64,000 nucleotides of DNA, taken from Asanoa sp. WMMD1127. Lineage in GTDB: Bacteria; Actinomycetota; Actinomycetes; Mycobacteriales; Micromonosporaceae. This document shows, in pieces, positions 1 through 7,913 of this stretch. The stretch is taken from contig NZ_JARUBP010000001.1 of assembly GCF_029626225.1 (NCBI RefSeq), forward strand, positions 6,510,001 through 6,574,000, in the 5' to 3' direction. Position 1 is the stretch's first letter, and each line of letters begins with the position of its first letter. The notes under the pieces are model-generated. The model made no database searches, was not told where the DNA came from, and saw nothing but the letters and a program-made list of their open reading frames with translations. The translations under genes were made by a program, and so were the position numbers.

Positions 1-830
1 TGCTGGCGCTGCTCGGGTTCGTCGGCTTCGAGGCGTCGGTGGTGTTCTCCGAGGAGGCCAAGGACCCGAAGCGGACCGTACGCACGGCCACCTATGTCGC
101 CGTCGCCGCCACCGCCGTGCTCTACACGCTGGCGTCCTGGGCGATGACGGTCGCGACGGGGCCGGAGAACATCGTGGAGCGTTCGCAACAGGAGAGCGTC
201 GGCCTCATCTTCGGCCTCGCGGGCGCCAACCTCGGCGACGCCTGGGTGACGATCGGCGAGGTGCTGTTCGCGACGTCGATCGTGGCGGCGATGATCTCGT
301 TCCACAACACCATCGCGCGTTACATGTTCGCCCTGGGCCGCGAGCGGGTGCTGCCGGCCGCGCTCGGCCGCACCAGTGCCGGCTCGCGGGCGCCGCGCAA
401 CGCGTCGCTGGTGCAGTCGGTGATCGGGCTCGTCGTCATCATCGTGTACGCGATCGGCGGCTGGGAGCCCACCGTCCACCTGTTCTTCTGGGCCGGCACC
501 TCCGGCGGCCTCGGCGTGCTGTTCCTGATCACGCTGACCGCCCTCGCGGTGCTGCTCTTCTTCCGCCGCGACGGCCACGGCGAGTCGGTCTGGTCCCGCC
601 TGATCGCGCCGGCGGTGGCCCTCGTCGTGCTGGTGGTCGTCGTCGTGCTGGCCGTCGCCAACTTCGACGCCCTGCTAGGCGTGGCCCCGGACAGCGCACT
701 GGCGTGGGCCATCCCGGTCGCCTTCGTGGTCATCGGCCTTCTCGGCGCCGCCTACGCGATGCGGCTGAAGACCAGCCAACCCGAGGTGTACGCGTCGATC
801 GGCGCCGGTGGCGAACGAGCGGGGAGCTGA
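1..830 (+). CDS. APC family amino acid permease, 3' part
   Basis: The frame is open from the left edge (first full codon at position 3), so the N-terminal half lies outside the window; about 275 residues are visible. It starts in a transmembrane segment carrying GFEASVVFSEEAKDP, the conserved signature of APC superfamily amino acid/polyamine permeases, and continues through several hydrophobic helices to a short polar tail. The expected role is proton- or sodium-coupled import of an amino acid or amine across the cytoplasmic membrane. It resembles the complete permease at 45109-46593, which has GFESGAIYSEEVKDP at the same place and the same SFHN..AR..FALGRERVLP stretch, so the two are paralogues. 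The substrate cannot be read from the sequence. Confidence 0.85.
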   Translation, partial: LALLGFVGFEASVVFSEEAKDPKRTVRTATYVAVAATAVLYTLASWAMTVATGPENIVERSQQESVGLIFGLAGANLGDAWVTIGEVLFATSIVAAMISFHNTIARYMFALGRERVLPAALGRTSAGSRAPRNASLVQSVIGLVVIIVYAIGGWEPTVHLFFWAGTSGGLGVLFLITLTALAVLLFFRRDGHGESVWSRLIAPAVALVVLVVVVVLAVANFDALLGVAPDSALAWAIPVAFVVIGLLGAAYAMRLKTSQPEVYASIGAGGERAGS

Positions 831-878
831 GCGAAGTCCGGCCGTGAGAAGCCCGCCAGGCCGGGTAGACGCTGGGGC

Positions 879-2012
879 ATGGATCTCCACTACCTGCGGC
901 CGATCTACGCGCAACCGGGGCCCTGGGCGTCGGTCTACCTCGACGCCTCGCGCAGTGACGAGAGTGGCGGGCGGGAGGTCGAGCTCCGCTGGCGGGCGCT
1001 CGCGCAGCAGCTCGCGGAGCTCGGCGCCGACCAGCCGACCATCGAGGTCATCGGTGACACGCTGCTGAACTACCCCACCCAGGAGGGCCGGTACGGCCTG
1101 GCGGCGTTCGCCCGGGCCGGCCGGGTCGCCCTGGTCGAGCCGATGAACGCGCCGCCGCCGGCCGACGAGGCGCGTTACTCGGCGCTTCCGCACGCGATGC
1201 CGCTCGTCGCCCTCCGTGGGGAGGACGTCCCCTATGTCCGGGTCCTGGTCGACCGGTCCGGCGCCGATCTGGAAGGGCTGGCGGTGGCGACCACACCCCG
1301 GCTCCGCGAGGTCGACGAGACGGTACGCGGCCGTGAGCAGTACCCGCTGCACAAGGCGCACGCCGGCGGACAGGACCGGCGGGGCGACGACTACCGGGTC
1401 GACGAGATCTGGAAGCGGAACGCCGGTGACGTCGCCGGCGCCACGGCGGAGCTGGCCGAGGCCGTCGGGGCCGAGGTCGTGGTAGTGGGCGGCGACGTGC
1501 GTACGGTGCCGATGTTCGTGGAGAAACTGCCGAAGCGCTGGCAGGAGCGGACGGTGCGGACCGACGCGGGTTCGCGGGCGCCGGGCGCCGACGAGGACGC
1601 GCTGGACGACGTGACCATCCAGGCGATCGCCGACGTCGCGGACCGGCACACGCAGGCGGCGATCGACCGCTACCAGGTGCAGCGGGGCGAGCACGTGTCG
1701 GCGACCGGGCTGCCCGACGTCGTCGCCGCGCTGCAGCGCCGGCAGGTGGAGACGGTGCTGATGGTCAACGACCTCTCGTCGACCGACACGCTGTTCATCG
1801 GTCGCGACGACCCGTCCTTGATCGCCCTCGACGCCGACACGCTGATCGCCGAGGGGGTCGAGGACCCGCTGCGCGTACGGGCGGACCAGGCGCTGTTGCG
1901 GGCCATCACGGGGACGGACGCGGAGCTGGTGCTGGTGGGGCCGGACGAGGCGCCGCTGGAGCACGGGATCGGTGCGGTCATGCGGTGGGCGGACCAGCCG
2001 GCCGGAGTGTGA
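879..2012 (+). CDS. Rv2629-like bacterial eRF1-family protein (baeRF2 type) with a GGQ loop
   Basis: This 377-residue protein resembles mycobacterial Rv2629 (about 374 aa) and the actinobacterial branch of the bacterial archaeo-eukaryotic release-factor family. The N-terminal part (MDLHYLRPIYAQPGPWASVYLDASR) and the C-terminal Rossmann-like part (TLFIGRDDPSLIALDADTL) fit the family. Residues 162-168 read AGGQDRR, so a GGQ tripeptide like the peptidyl-tRNA hydrolysing loop of class I release factors is present. Family knowledge suggests ribosome rescue, dormancy or stress roles; peptidyl-tRNA hydrolase activity here is inference. The start ATG is 48 bp after the permease stop, so it may be co-transcribed. 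The next gene has its own promoter-like sequence. Confidence 0.75.
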   Translation: MDLHYLRPIYAQPGPWASVYLDASRSDESGGREVELRWRALAQQLAELGADQPTIEVIGDTLLNYPTQEGRYGLAAFARAGRVALVEPMNAPPPADEARYSALPHAMPLVALRGEDVPYVRVLVDRSGADLEGLAVATTPRLREVDETVRGREQYPLHKAHAGGQDRRGDDYRVDEIWKRNAGDVAGATAELAEAVGAEVVVVGGDVRTVPMFVEKLPKRWQERTVRTDAGSRAPGADEDALDDVTIQAIADVADRHTQAAIDRYQVQRGEHVSATGLPDVVAALQRRQVETVLMVNDLSSTDTLFIGRDDPSLIALDADTLIAEGVEDPLRVRADQALLRAITGTDAELVLVGPDEAPLEHGIGAVMRWADQPAGV

Positions 2013-2049
2013 CTTACCAGACTTGTCAGAATCGCGCCGCTCATAGGGC

Positions 2050-2075
2050 GTTTTGCGGTGAGTTGCTAGGGGTAG
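2050..2075 (+). promoter_or_regulatory. Candidate SigB/SigH-type stress promoter for the SPW gene
   Basis: GTTT at 2050-2053 is separated by 16 bp from GGGTAG at 2070-2075. This matches the GTTT-N14-16-GGGTA(T/C) consensus of streptomycete SigB/SigH-like stress sigma factors. Transcription from here would start near 2083, about 35 bp before the SPW start codon. This is a pattern match only. Confidence 0.45.
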
Positions 2076-2117
2076 CCAACCAGGAGCGTTGAGTAACTAC
2101 GCGCACCTGGAGGAATG

Positions 2118-2834
2118 ATGTCCAACCCACGCAGGTCACGGCCGGACGACCCGGTCCGTGACGGGGTCACGGACCGCAACGGCACCTCCGGCAACGGCAT
2201 GCCCATGAACGGCACGACCCGCAACGGAATGCCCGGAAACGGGATGGCCGGCAACGGGATGACCGGCCGGCATGCCGCGGAGCCGATGGCGACCCAGGGC
2301 GGCCAACGGATGGAGTCGCGCTCCTACGCCGACGACGGCGGGACGACCGCGGCCGCCGACGCGGGCTACGCCCCGACGGCCCGAGCGGCGGACCCGGACC
2401 GGGTCCAGCAGAGCGCCATCTCGGCGCCCAACGCCCTGCTCCTGATCGCCGGCGTCTGGCTGATCATCTCGCGCTTCGTCTTCGACTACCCGCTGGCGGG
2501 CTCCACCGCCGGCGGCGTACTCAACGGCGTCGTGATCGGCATCTTCGTCGCCCTGCTGGCGCTGGTCCGCATGTCCGCGTACCGCTCGAACCCGATGATC
2601 AACCTGGTCACCGTCGTGGCCGGCGGCTGGATGATGGCGTCGCCGTGGGCGTTCGGCTACGCGCACTTCGGCAACAACGGCCGACCGGGCTGGAGCGACA
2701 TCATCGTCGGCGGCGCGATCATCCTGTTCGGCCTGCTCGGCTTCGCCGGCCAGGCGGTCCGACGACCGCGCTTCAGCGGCGGCCGAATGGGCATGATGAA
2801 CCGTCGCGGCGGAGGCCGCCTGGCAACCCGCTGA
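2118..2834 (+). CDS. SPW-repeat membrane protein with Asn-Gly-rich N-terminal tail
   Basis: Two ATG codons are adjacent (2115, 2118). The GGAGG at 2109-2113 is only 1 base from the first, so 2118 is preferred (238 aa). Residues about 20-50 are a low-complexity tail of repeated N-G units (GNGMP, GNGMA, GNGMT). Residues 95-225 hold four hydrophobic helices in two SPW repeats, recognised from LLIAGVWLIISRFVFDY and GGWMMASPWAFGY, each followed by a helix. SPW proteins are small integral membrane proteins of unknown function, common in actinobacteria and often linked to stress. A stress-type promoter pattern lies just upstream and a terminator-like hairpin just downstream, so this is probably a single-gene transcription unit. 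Confidence 0.8.
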   Translation: MSNPRRSRPDDPVRDGVTDRNGTSGNGMPMNGTTRNGMPGNGMAGNGMTGRHAAEPMATQGGQRMESRSYADDGGTTAAADAGYAPTARAADPDRVQQSAISAPNALLLIAGVWLIISRFVFDYPLAGSTAGGVLNGVVIGIFVALLALVRMSAYRSNPMINLVTVVAGGWMMASPWAFGYAHFGNNGRPGWSDIIVGGAIILFGLLGFAGQAVRRPRFSGGRMGMMNRRGGGRLATR

Positions 2835-2848
2835 CGCTCGACCCGTCG

Positions 2849-2874
2849 ATGGGGCCGGCCCGCGCCGGCCCCAT
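2849..2874 (+). terminator. Rho-independent-type hairpin after the SPW gene
   Basis: A perfect 11-bp stem (atggggccggc paired with gccggccccat) closes a 4-base loop, 15 bp after the SPW stop codon. There is no long T tract, as is usual in high-GC actinobacteria. Confidence 0.6.
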
Positions 2875-2978
2875 CTTCGGCGCCGTCGGGCGACGGATCT
2901 TCGACCATCGCGCCCGCTTTAGGACGTGGACGGGCGCTCGGGCGCGTCGCGACCGGGTGGCGTGGTGCTTCTGCGACC

Positions 2979-3005
2979 CGACATGTTTCGGCATGTACGC
3001 ACACG
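2979..3005 (+). repeat. Dispersed 27-bp structured repeat, copy A
   Basis: The layout is heptamer cgacatg, 6 bases, its near-complement catgtac, then immediately gcacacg. Copies C (3086) and B (43652) have the same spacing with gcacatg heptamers. Copy A is the most diverged. It also sits inside a longer stem, 2979-2996 pairing with 3001-3018 at all but one position (two as G-U pairs). Confidence 0.5.
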
Positions 3006-3085
3006 CCGAGACGTGTCGGCGAACGACGAGGATGCCGACGCCGACCCGGGGTCGGCCGCGTCAACGCCGGCCGCGTCCCGCCGGT

Positions 3086-3112
3086 GCACATGATTCCGCG
3101 TGTGCGCACATG
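3086..3112 (+). repeat. Dispersed 27-bp structured repeat, copy C
   Basis: The layout is gcacatg, 6 bases, cgtgtgc, then gcacatg. The first 7 and last 12 bases are identical to the copy at 43652-43678, with no gap needed to align them. It contains the palindrome tgtgcgcaca. Confidence 0.6.
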
Positions 3113-3312
3113 TCGCGATCACCGAAGCACCAGGCCGATCCGCGCAATGGAGTGATCGCGGCCCGCCGTCAGGGCCAGCTATCCGGTGACGCCGGTGGCC
3201 GGGGCATCGAGCTGGGCCGTCCACGGCGGCTCCGACAGGTTTGGTGCCATTGCTGCTTTGTGTCGCCCCGGCGGGGCACGGCGCCGGCCGGGTCTGTGGC
3301 AGGCTGCCTCGC

Positions 3313-3798
3313 ATGCAGCAGACCGCTCACCTGGCCGGGTTCTTCGCCGCCCACGGCATCTGGAACGTGTCGGACGGGGGCGCGCTCATCCCGATGCTCG
3401 GCCACGAGGCGGCCGACGGCCAGCGCGGCATGATGCGGTTCGCCGGTGGGGACATCGCGGACGGCGCGCGGGCCGGTCGTGAGGTGCTGGAGTCCAATCC
3501 GGACGGTGCCGCGCGGGCGGTGCTGGTGGTCGACGCCTATCTGCACCTGCCGGCCGGACGGGTGGACGCGCTGATGGTCGACGCGGTGGAATACGGCCCG
3601 CGGCCGGTTTCGCTGAAGATCGCGGTCCCCTACCGTCCACAGTCGAGCGGGTTCGCCGTCCACCGACCCAAGGTGCTCCAGGTCGTCGGGGTGCCCGAGG
3701 GCGACCACCCGGCGTTGTTCGAGGCGTTCTTCGCCGGCGTCGACGCGCACGAGCCGGCCGCGGCCGTCTGGAACGCCTACCTCGACGAGTCGGTCTGA
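3313..3798 (+). CDS. Hypothetical protein
   Basis: This is a 161-residue soluble protein with no signal peptide or membrane helix. The ATG at 3313 is preferred over an earlier in-frame GTG at 3241, because translation upstream of 3313 is low-complexity. I do not recognise a family. Visible features are GGALIPMLGHEAADG near the N-terminus, AVLVVDAYLHLPAGRVDALMV in the middle (a beta-alpha unit), and a C-terminal KVLQVVGVPEGDHPALFEAFF. Codon use and protein-like composition support a real gene. It converges with the next gene, with only 5 bases between stop codons. Confidence 0.6.
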   Translation: MQQTAHLAGFFAAHGIWNVSDGGALIPMLGHEAADGQRGMMRFAGGDIADGARAGREVLESNPDGAARAVLVVDAYLHLPAGRVDALMVDAVEYGPRPVSLKIAVPYRPQSSGFAVHRPKVLQVVGVPEGDHPALFEAFFAGVDAHEPAAAVWNAYLDESV

Positions 3799-3803
3799 GC
3801 GGG

Positions 3804-4232
3804 TCAGCGCTCGTCCGCCCAGGCCTTCCAGGCGTCGAGCCAGGCCATCTCGGTGGCGGGGTCGCGCCGGTGGTGCCAGGCCAGCTGCGCCGGCCGGCTG
3901 CGGACCGCCGTGCGGAGCCGGGTGACATACAGCAGCGTCTCGGCGATCGCCTGTTCGCGCAGGCGATCGTCGGCGCGGAACCAGGCGGCGTTGTGCTGCA
4001 GCGCGCTCAGGTGGCTGGTGAGGGTCGACACCGCCCGCTGCGCCTCGGGTTCGGTCTGGTCCGCCAGGAGCATCTGGCGGGCGACGGCGGCTTCCCACAA
4101 CGCCGCCCACGAGGCGGGCAGGCGCGGCTCCGGGCCGCCGTCGACGAGCCAGGCGGCGCGGGCGGCGCTGTTGCTCAGCACGGCGTCGACGAGCGGCCGG
4201 TGCGGCTCCTCGGGCACGTCCCGCTGTGTCAC
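3804..4232 (-). CDS. Hypothetical protein, helical
   Basis: The GTG at 4232 (VTQRDVPEEP) gives 142 residues. Longer in-frame starts would run into an Arg-rich, non-coding-like stretch and over the end of the upstream gene. The protein is predicted mostly helical, with QHNAAWFRADDRLREQAIAE and a Trp-rich C-terminus (AWHHRR...MAWLDAWKAWADE). It contains no recognisable catalytic motif. It follows the phosphatase gene on the same strand after a 53-bp gap and may share its transcript. Function unknown. Confidence 0.55.
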   Translation of the reverse strand: MTQRDVPEEPHRPLVDAVLSNSAARAAWLVDGGPEPRLPASWAALWEAAVARQMLLADQTEPEAQRAVSTLTSHLSALQHNAAWFRADDRLREQAIAETLLYVTRLRTAVRSRPAQLAWHHRRDPATEMAWLDAWKAWADER

Positions 4233-4285
4233 AGGGCCGAAACTAGTCGACGGAGGCTTCCCCCGGGTGAACGCCGCGTTTCGGG

Positions 4286-4846
4286 TCAGCGGAGTCGCAA
4301 CCGACCGATGGGCACGGCGCCCGAGTCGAGCCACCGCTCGACGCTCTGGGCGTACGCCCGGACCAGCACGGCCTCGGTGCGGTGGTTGGCGATCAGCTCC
4401 GCGGCCTCGTCGGGCTCGCGACCGCGGAGGCGCAACACGGCGTACGTCAGCAGGATCGACCGCCGCCGTCCCTGGTGGCAGTGGATCAGGACGTTGGCCG
4501 ACGACTCCTCGGTGAGCACGCCGGCGACGTAGCTGGCCGCCGCCGACCAGAGCCGCGGGTGCTGTGGCTGGCCGAAGTCCAGCATCGGCGCGTGCACCAC
4601 CCGCGCCGGCCCGAACAGCGCCCGCTCGGCGGCCAGGTCCTGCGAGACCCAGATCTGCGCCCGGGACCGGCAGTTGATGACGTGGGTGACGCCCTCGGCC
4701 CGCAGGAGCGGCAGCGTGACCCCGGTCGGCAGGCTCCCGACGGCGATGCGCTCCTCGCCGATCCAGCTCAGCCAGGAGTTGCGCCGGTTCGGGCCGTAGA
4801 ACCGGGTGCTGTGGCGGTGGTACCAGCTACGCCAGCTGTCCATCAT
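4286..4846 (-). CDS. Dual-specificity / tyrosine phosphatase-like protein
   Basis: The 186-residue protein has the Cys-based phosphatase P-loop HCHQGRRRS at about residues 118-126 (Cys-x5-Arg), in the usual strand-loop-helix setting after VLI. An upstream GVTHVINCRS segment and LDFGQPQHPRLW are also typical of the DUSP fold. The likely reaction is dephosphorylation of Tyr/Ser/Thr or another phosphomonoester, in the cytoplasm. The general-acid Asp would be in MLDFGQ (inference). The start codon lies inside the upstream gene (20-bp overlap, 4827-4846), which implies translational coupling. A second ATG one codon later is equally possible. Confidence 0.75.
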   Translation of the reverse strand: MMDSWRSWYHRHSTRFYGPNRRNSWLSWIGEERIAVGSLPTGVTLPLLRAEGVTHVINCRSRAQIWVSQDLAAERALFGPARVVHAPMLDFGQPQHPRLWSAAASYVAGVLTEESSANVLIHCHQGRRRSILLTYAVLRLRGREPDEAAELIANHRTEAVLVRAYAQSVERWLDSGAVPIGRLRLR

Positions 4847-5429
4847 GGACCTCGGGAAGGTCTTCGGGCCACAGCAGGACCGCGCGGGCCGCCGCGGACT
4901 GGATGACCGCCGCGTCGATGGTGGCGGTCGACTCGCCGATGCCGACCGCGGGCCACTCGCAGACGAAGGTGACCGGGCCGTCGGGCGGCAGCGGCCACAC
5001 CCAGTATTTCAGCTCGTAGCGCCGGACGCCGCCACCGCCGCTGTCCGGCAGCAGGACGGGACCGTCGGGACGGCTCTCGTCGAACGGTGGGATCCGGCCG
5101 CCCACGTTGGAGGCGGCCGTGCCGTCGGCGAACTGGACGCCGAGCCGCAGGAACTCGTCGCGCAGCTCCCGCCCACCCCAGGTGTCGAAGCGATGGATGA
5201 GCTGGTTCTCCTCGCGGAGCACGGCGACGACGGTGAACGCGAAGCCGGCCGGGAAGGCCCGCAGCTCGCTGACCGCCACCGCGCCCTGGTCGTTGTGCGC
5301 GAGCAGCAGCTCGATGCCGACGGACCCGGGCAGCACGTCGTCGGGCCGCATCCACACCGGCGTCGGCAGGCGCGCCGGCGTCGGCTCCGGCTCGGCCGCC
5401 GCGGCGGCGAGGCGCTCGAAGAACCCCAT
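4827..5429 (-). CDS. Hypothetical protein coupled to the phosphatase
   Basis: A 200-residue cytoplasmic protein begins with an amphipathic MGFFERLAAAAAEPEP segment and continues as a beta-rich domain: GSVGIELLLAHNDQGAVAVSE, AGFAFTVVAVLREE, RYELKYWVWPLPPDGPVTFV. It ends with a helix rich in Ala and a WPEDLPEV motif. I do not recognise the family. It overlaps the phosphatase gene by 20 bp, so the two are almost certainly made together and may act on the same process. Confidence 0.65.
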   Translation of the reverse strand: MGFFERLAAAAAEPEPTPARLPTPVWMRPDDVLPGSVGIELLLAHNDQGAVAVSELRAFPAGFAFTVVAVLREENQLIHRFDTWGGRELRDEFLRLGVQFADGTAASNVGGRIPPFDESRPDGPVLLPDSGGGGVRRYELKYWVWPLPPDGPVTFVCEWPAVGIGESTATIDAAVIQSAAARAVLLWPEDLPEVHDGQLA

Positions 5430-5488
5430 GCGTCAATGGTCGCAGATCATCGGCGCGGCTCCGACGAGGTTTGTGCCCGGATGTCCGG

Positions 5489-6142
5489 TCAGCGGTGCAG
5501 CTCCACCCGCCAGCGGAAGATCGGGTCGTCGGGCTCGCGGATCTCCTCGCGCTGGCCGACCGTCAGCCCGTCGATCGCGAACGCGTCGATCTCGTCCGGC
5601 GTCAGGGGCCAGGGCGGCCCGGTGAAGTCGGTCTCGGGATCCCGCCCGGCCGCGATCACCAGCAGCATCCCGCCGGGCGCGACGAACCGGCCGACCTGCC
5701 CGATCGCCGCGCGCCGGGGCGGCTCGGGCAGCGACTGCACGGTCATGCTCTCCACCACGAGGTCGTACGCGCCGAGCCACTCCCCCGGCGGGTCCAGCAG
5801 GTTGGCCACCTCGTAGCGCACCGCCGAACCGGGATGCCGCTCCCGCGCCGAGGCGATCGCGGTGGCGGAGATGTCGAAGGCCACGACGTCGAAGCCGAGC
5901 CCGGCGAGGAACTCGGCGTCACGCCCGAGCCCGGCGCCGACGACCAGCGTCCGCCGCCCGTCACCCCGGACCGCACCGCGCGCCGCCCACTCGGCCAACA
6001 AACCGTGCGGCTCGGCCCGATCCCAGGGCACGACAGCGGCACCATCAGCGGCGGCGCTGTAGAGCCGCTCGAACCACCCCGTCGCGTCCCCGTCGGCGAT
6101 CGCCCGATTGGCCAACTCCCGCGCGTACGTCTCGGCGTCCAT
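5489..6142 (-). CDS. Class I SAM-dependent methyltransferase
   Basis: A 217-residue single-domain protein with the Rossmann SAM-binding motif TLVVGAGLGRDAEFLAGLG (residues about 65-83) and motif II VVAFDIS, where the acidic residue binds the ribose hydroxyls. Post-motif YDLVVES and the APGGMLLVIAAG strand follow, as in thiopurine-methyltransferase-like small-molecule enzymes. An N-terminal helix with WFERLYSAA and PWDRAEPH resembles the cap of that group. The substrate is unknown. Its start is 10 bp after the stop of the DUF6390 gene that ends the hydrogenase operon, so it could be the last cistron of that transcript or a passenger. Confidence 0.8.
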   Translation of the reverse strand: MDAETYARELANRAIADGDATGWFERLYSAAADGAAVVPWDRAEPHGLLAEWAARGAVRGDGRRTLVVGAGLGRDAEFLAGLGFDVVAFDISATAIASARERHPGSAVRYEVANLLDPPGEWLGAYDLVVESMTVQSLPEPPRRAAIGQVGRFVAPGGMLLVIAAGRDPETDFTGPPWPLTPDEIDAFAIDGLTVGQREEIREPDDPIFRWRVELHR

Positions 6143-6152
6143 GTGGCCAACC

Positions 6153-6860
6153 CTACGCAGCGGCGGCGTGGTAGCGGGCCTCGAGGGTTTCGATGCGGGC
6201 CGCCTGGTCCGGGGTGAGGGTGTCGCAGACCCAGTTCCAGTGCAGCGCCACCCGGTCGCCCGGGGTGAGGTTGGAGAGCAGTGACCAACCTTCCACCGAC
6301 CAGCGCACCGTTTCCCGTCGAGGGGCGCCGCGCGACAGCGAGCCGTCCGGGCCCGCCACCAACGGTCGAGACTCGACCGTCGCGGTTTCGCCTGTCACCG
6401 CGACCACCACGCCCGTGCGGATGCGGCACTGGTCCAGCACCGAGAGCGCCTGTTGGTGGCCCGTGCGTCGCAAGAGGCCCGCCCACGGGTAGACCTCGAA
6501 CACCTGGAACGTGTGGTGCGGCAGGGCCCGTTCGCCGGCCGAGCGCCAGCTGCCGCCCGACTGGCCGGCGAAGCGGGTCGTCAGGAACGAGACCAGCGAC
6601 GCCGAGGACACGCCGGCGAGCAGATCGCCACCGACCCAGTAGGCCTCGACGACGCGCTCGTCCAGCGGGTCCGGTATGCCGGCCGTCGAGGCGAGGAACT
6701 CCAGATAGGACCACGCGCCCTCGAAGCGGCGGGCGCGGCGGGCGATGTCGGCCGTGGCGTCGCCGCGCAGCATCGCCTCCGCGCCGGCCGGGCCGCAATA
6801 ACCCAGGGCGTTCGGGGGGTACGCGTACCGCGCGAACATCAGCGCGCCCTCGGCCGACAT
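6153..6860 (-). CDS. DUF6390 family protein of the hydrogenase operon
   Basis: A 235-residue protein with FARYAYPPNALGYCGPAGAE near the N-terminus, a central HHTFQVFEVYPWAGLLR and a C-terminal HWNWVCDTLT. This matches the DUF6390 family, which I know from actinobacterial [NiFe]-hydrogenase clusters. There are no membrane helices. The ATG at 6860 lies one base after the hypE stop codon, so translation is coupled. Two isolated Cys residues (about 22 and 216) and several Trp/His could support a metal or substrate site, but this is not shown. Its constant place next to hyp genes suggests a maturation or assembly role. An internal ATG at 6839 is an alternative start. Confidence 0.75.
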   Translation of the reverse strand: MSAEGALMFARYAYPPNALGYCGPAGAEAMLRGDATADIARRARRFEGAWSYLEFLASTAGIPDPLDERVVEAYWVGGDLLAGVSSASLVSFLTTRFAGQSGGSWRSAGERALPHHTFQVFEVYPWAGLLRRTGHQQALSVLDQCRIRTGVVVAVTGETATVESRPLVAGPDGSLSRGAPRRETVRWSVEGWSLLSNLTPGDRVALHWNWVCDTLTPDQAARIETLEARYHAAAA

Positions 6861-6861
6861 C

Positions 6862-7913
6862 TCAGCAGATCCGGGGCAGCTGCTCGCCGATCGGCAGGCT
6901 GATCACCCGCGTGCCGCCGAGCGCCGTCCGCGCGACCACCATGCCCGGGTGGTCCGCCACGCACTCGCCGATCGCCCGGGCGCCCGCGCCCAGCGGGTGG
7001 GCCCGCATCGCGTCGAGTACCGCGTCCGCAGCCGACCGGTCGACTATCGCGATCAGCTTGCCCTCGTTGGCCACCTGCAGCGGGTCGAGGCCGAGCAGGC
7101 TGCAGGCGTCGCGGACGGCCGGCGGCACCGGCAGGTCCCGCTCGACCAGCGTCACGCCGACCCCGGACGCCCGGGCGATCTCGTTGAGCGTGGCCGCCAC
7201 CCCACCCCGGGTCGGGTCGCGCAGCACCCGCACGTCGCCGCCGGACGCCAGCATCGCCGCGACCAGACCGGCCAGCGGCGCGGTGTCACTGAGCACCGAC
7301 GTGCCGAACGACAGGCCCTCCCGGCAGCTCATCACCGCGATCCCGTGCACGCCGATGTCGCCGCTGACCAGCACCACGTCGCCCGGCCGGGCCTGCCGGG
7401 GGCCGATCGTGACGTCGGCCGCCACCAGGCCGATGCCGGCCGTGGTCACGAACACCCCGTCGCCGCTGGCGCTGTCGACGACCTTGGTGTCGCCGGTGAC
7501 CAGGCGCACCCCTGCCGCCGCGGCCGCGAGCCCCATCGCCTGCGCGATCCGCCCGACCACCGCGAGGTCGGTGCCCTCCTGCAGGATGAACGCGGTCGAC
7601 AGGAACAGCGGCGTCGCGCCCGACATGGCCAGGTCGTTGACCGTCCCGTTGACCGCCAGGTCGCCGATCGAGCCGCCGGGAAAGAACATCGGCTTGACGA
7701 CGTACGAGTCGGTCGAGAACGCCAGCCGCGCACCGCCCGCGGTGACCACCGCCGAGTCACCGAGGTCAGCCGCGGCAGCCGACCCGAACGCCGGCAGGAA
7801 CAGCTGCTCCACCAGCTCCGCCGACATCGCCCCGCCGCCGCCGTGGCCCATCACCACGGCCGGCGTGTCCCGCAACGGCACCGGGCACGACCAGGCCGAG
7901 AAGTCCACAGTGG

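Larger units (their letters stand above)
2835..3312. other. 478-bp non-coding interval with two copies of a structured repeat
   Basis: No credible gene is visible on either strand: the open frames here are Arg/Pro-rich and lack coding texture. The interval holds the SPW terminator hairpin, an inverted pair gcgcccg/cgggcgc near 2920-2945, and two copies of a 27-bp motif (2979-3005 and 3086-3112) whose third copy is at 43652. A larger imperfect hairpin (2979-2996 with 3001-3018) is built around the first copy. The last 100 bp before 3313 presumably carry the promoter of the next gene, but I cannot name its boxes. Confidence 0.5.
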
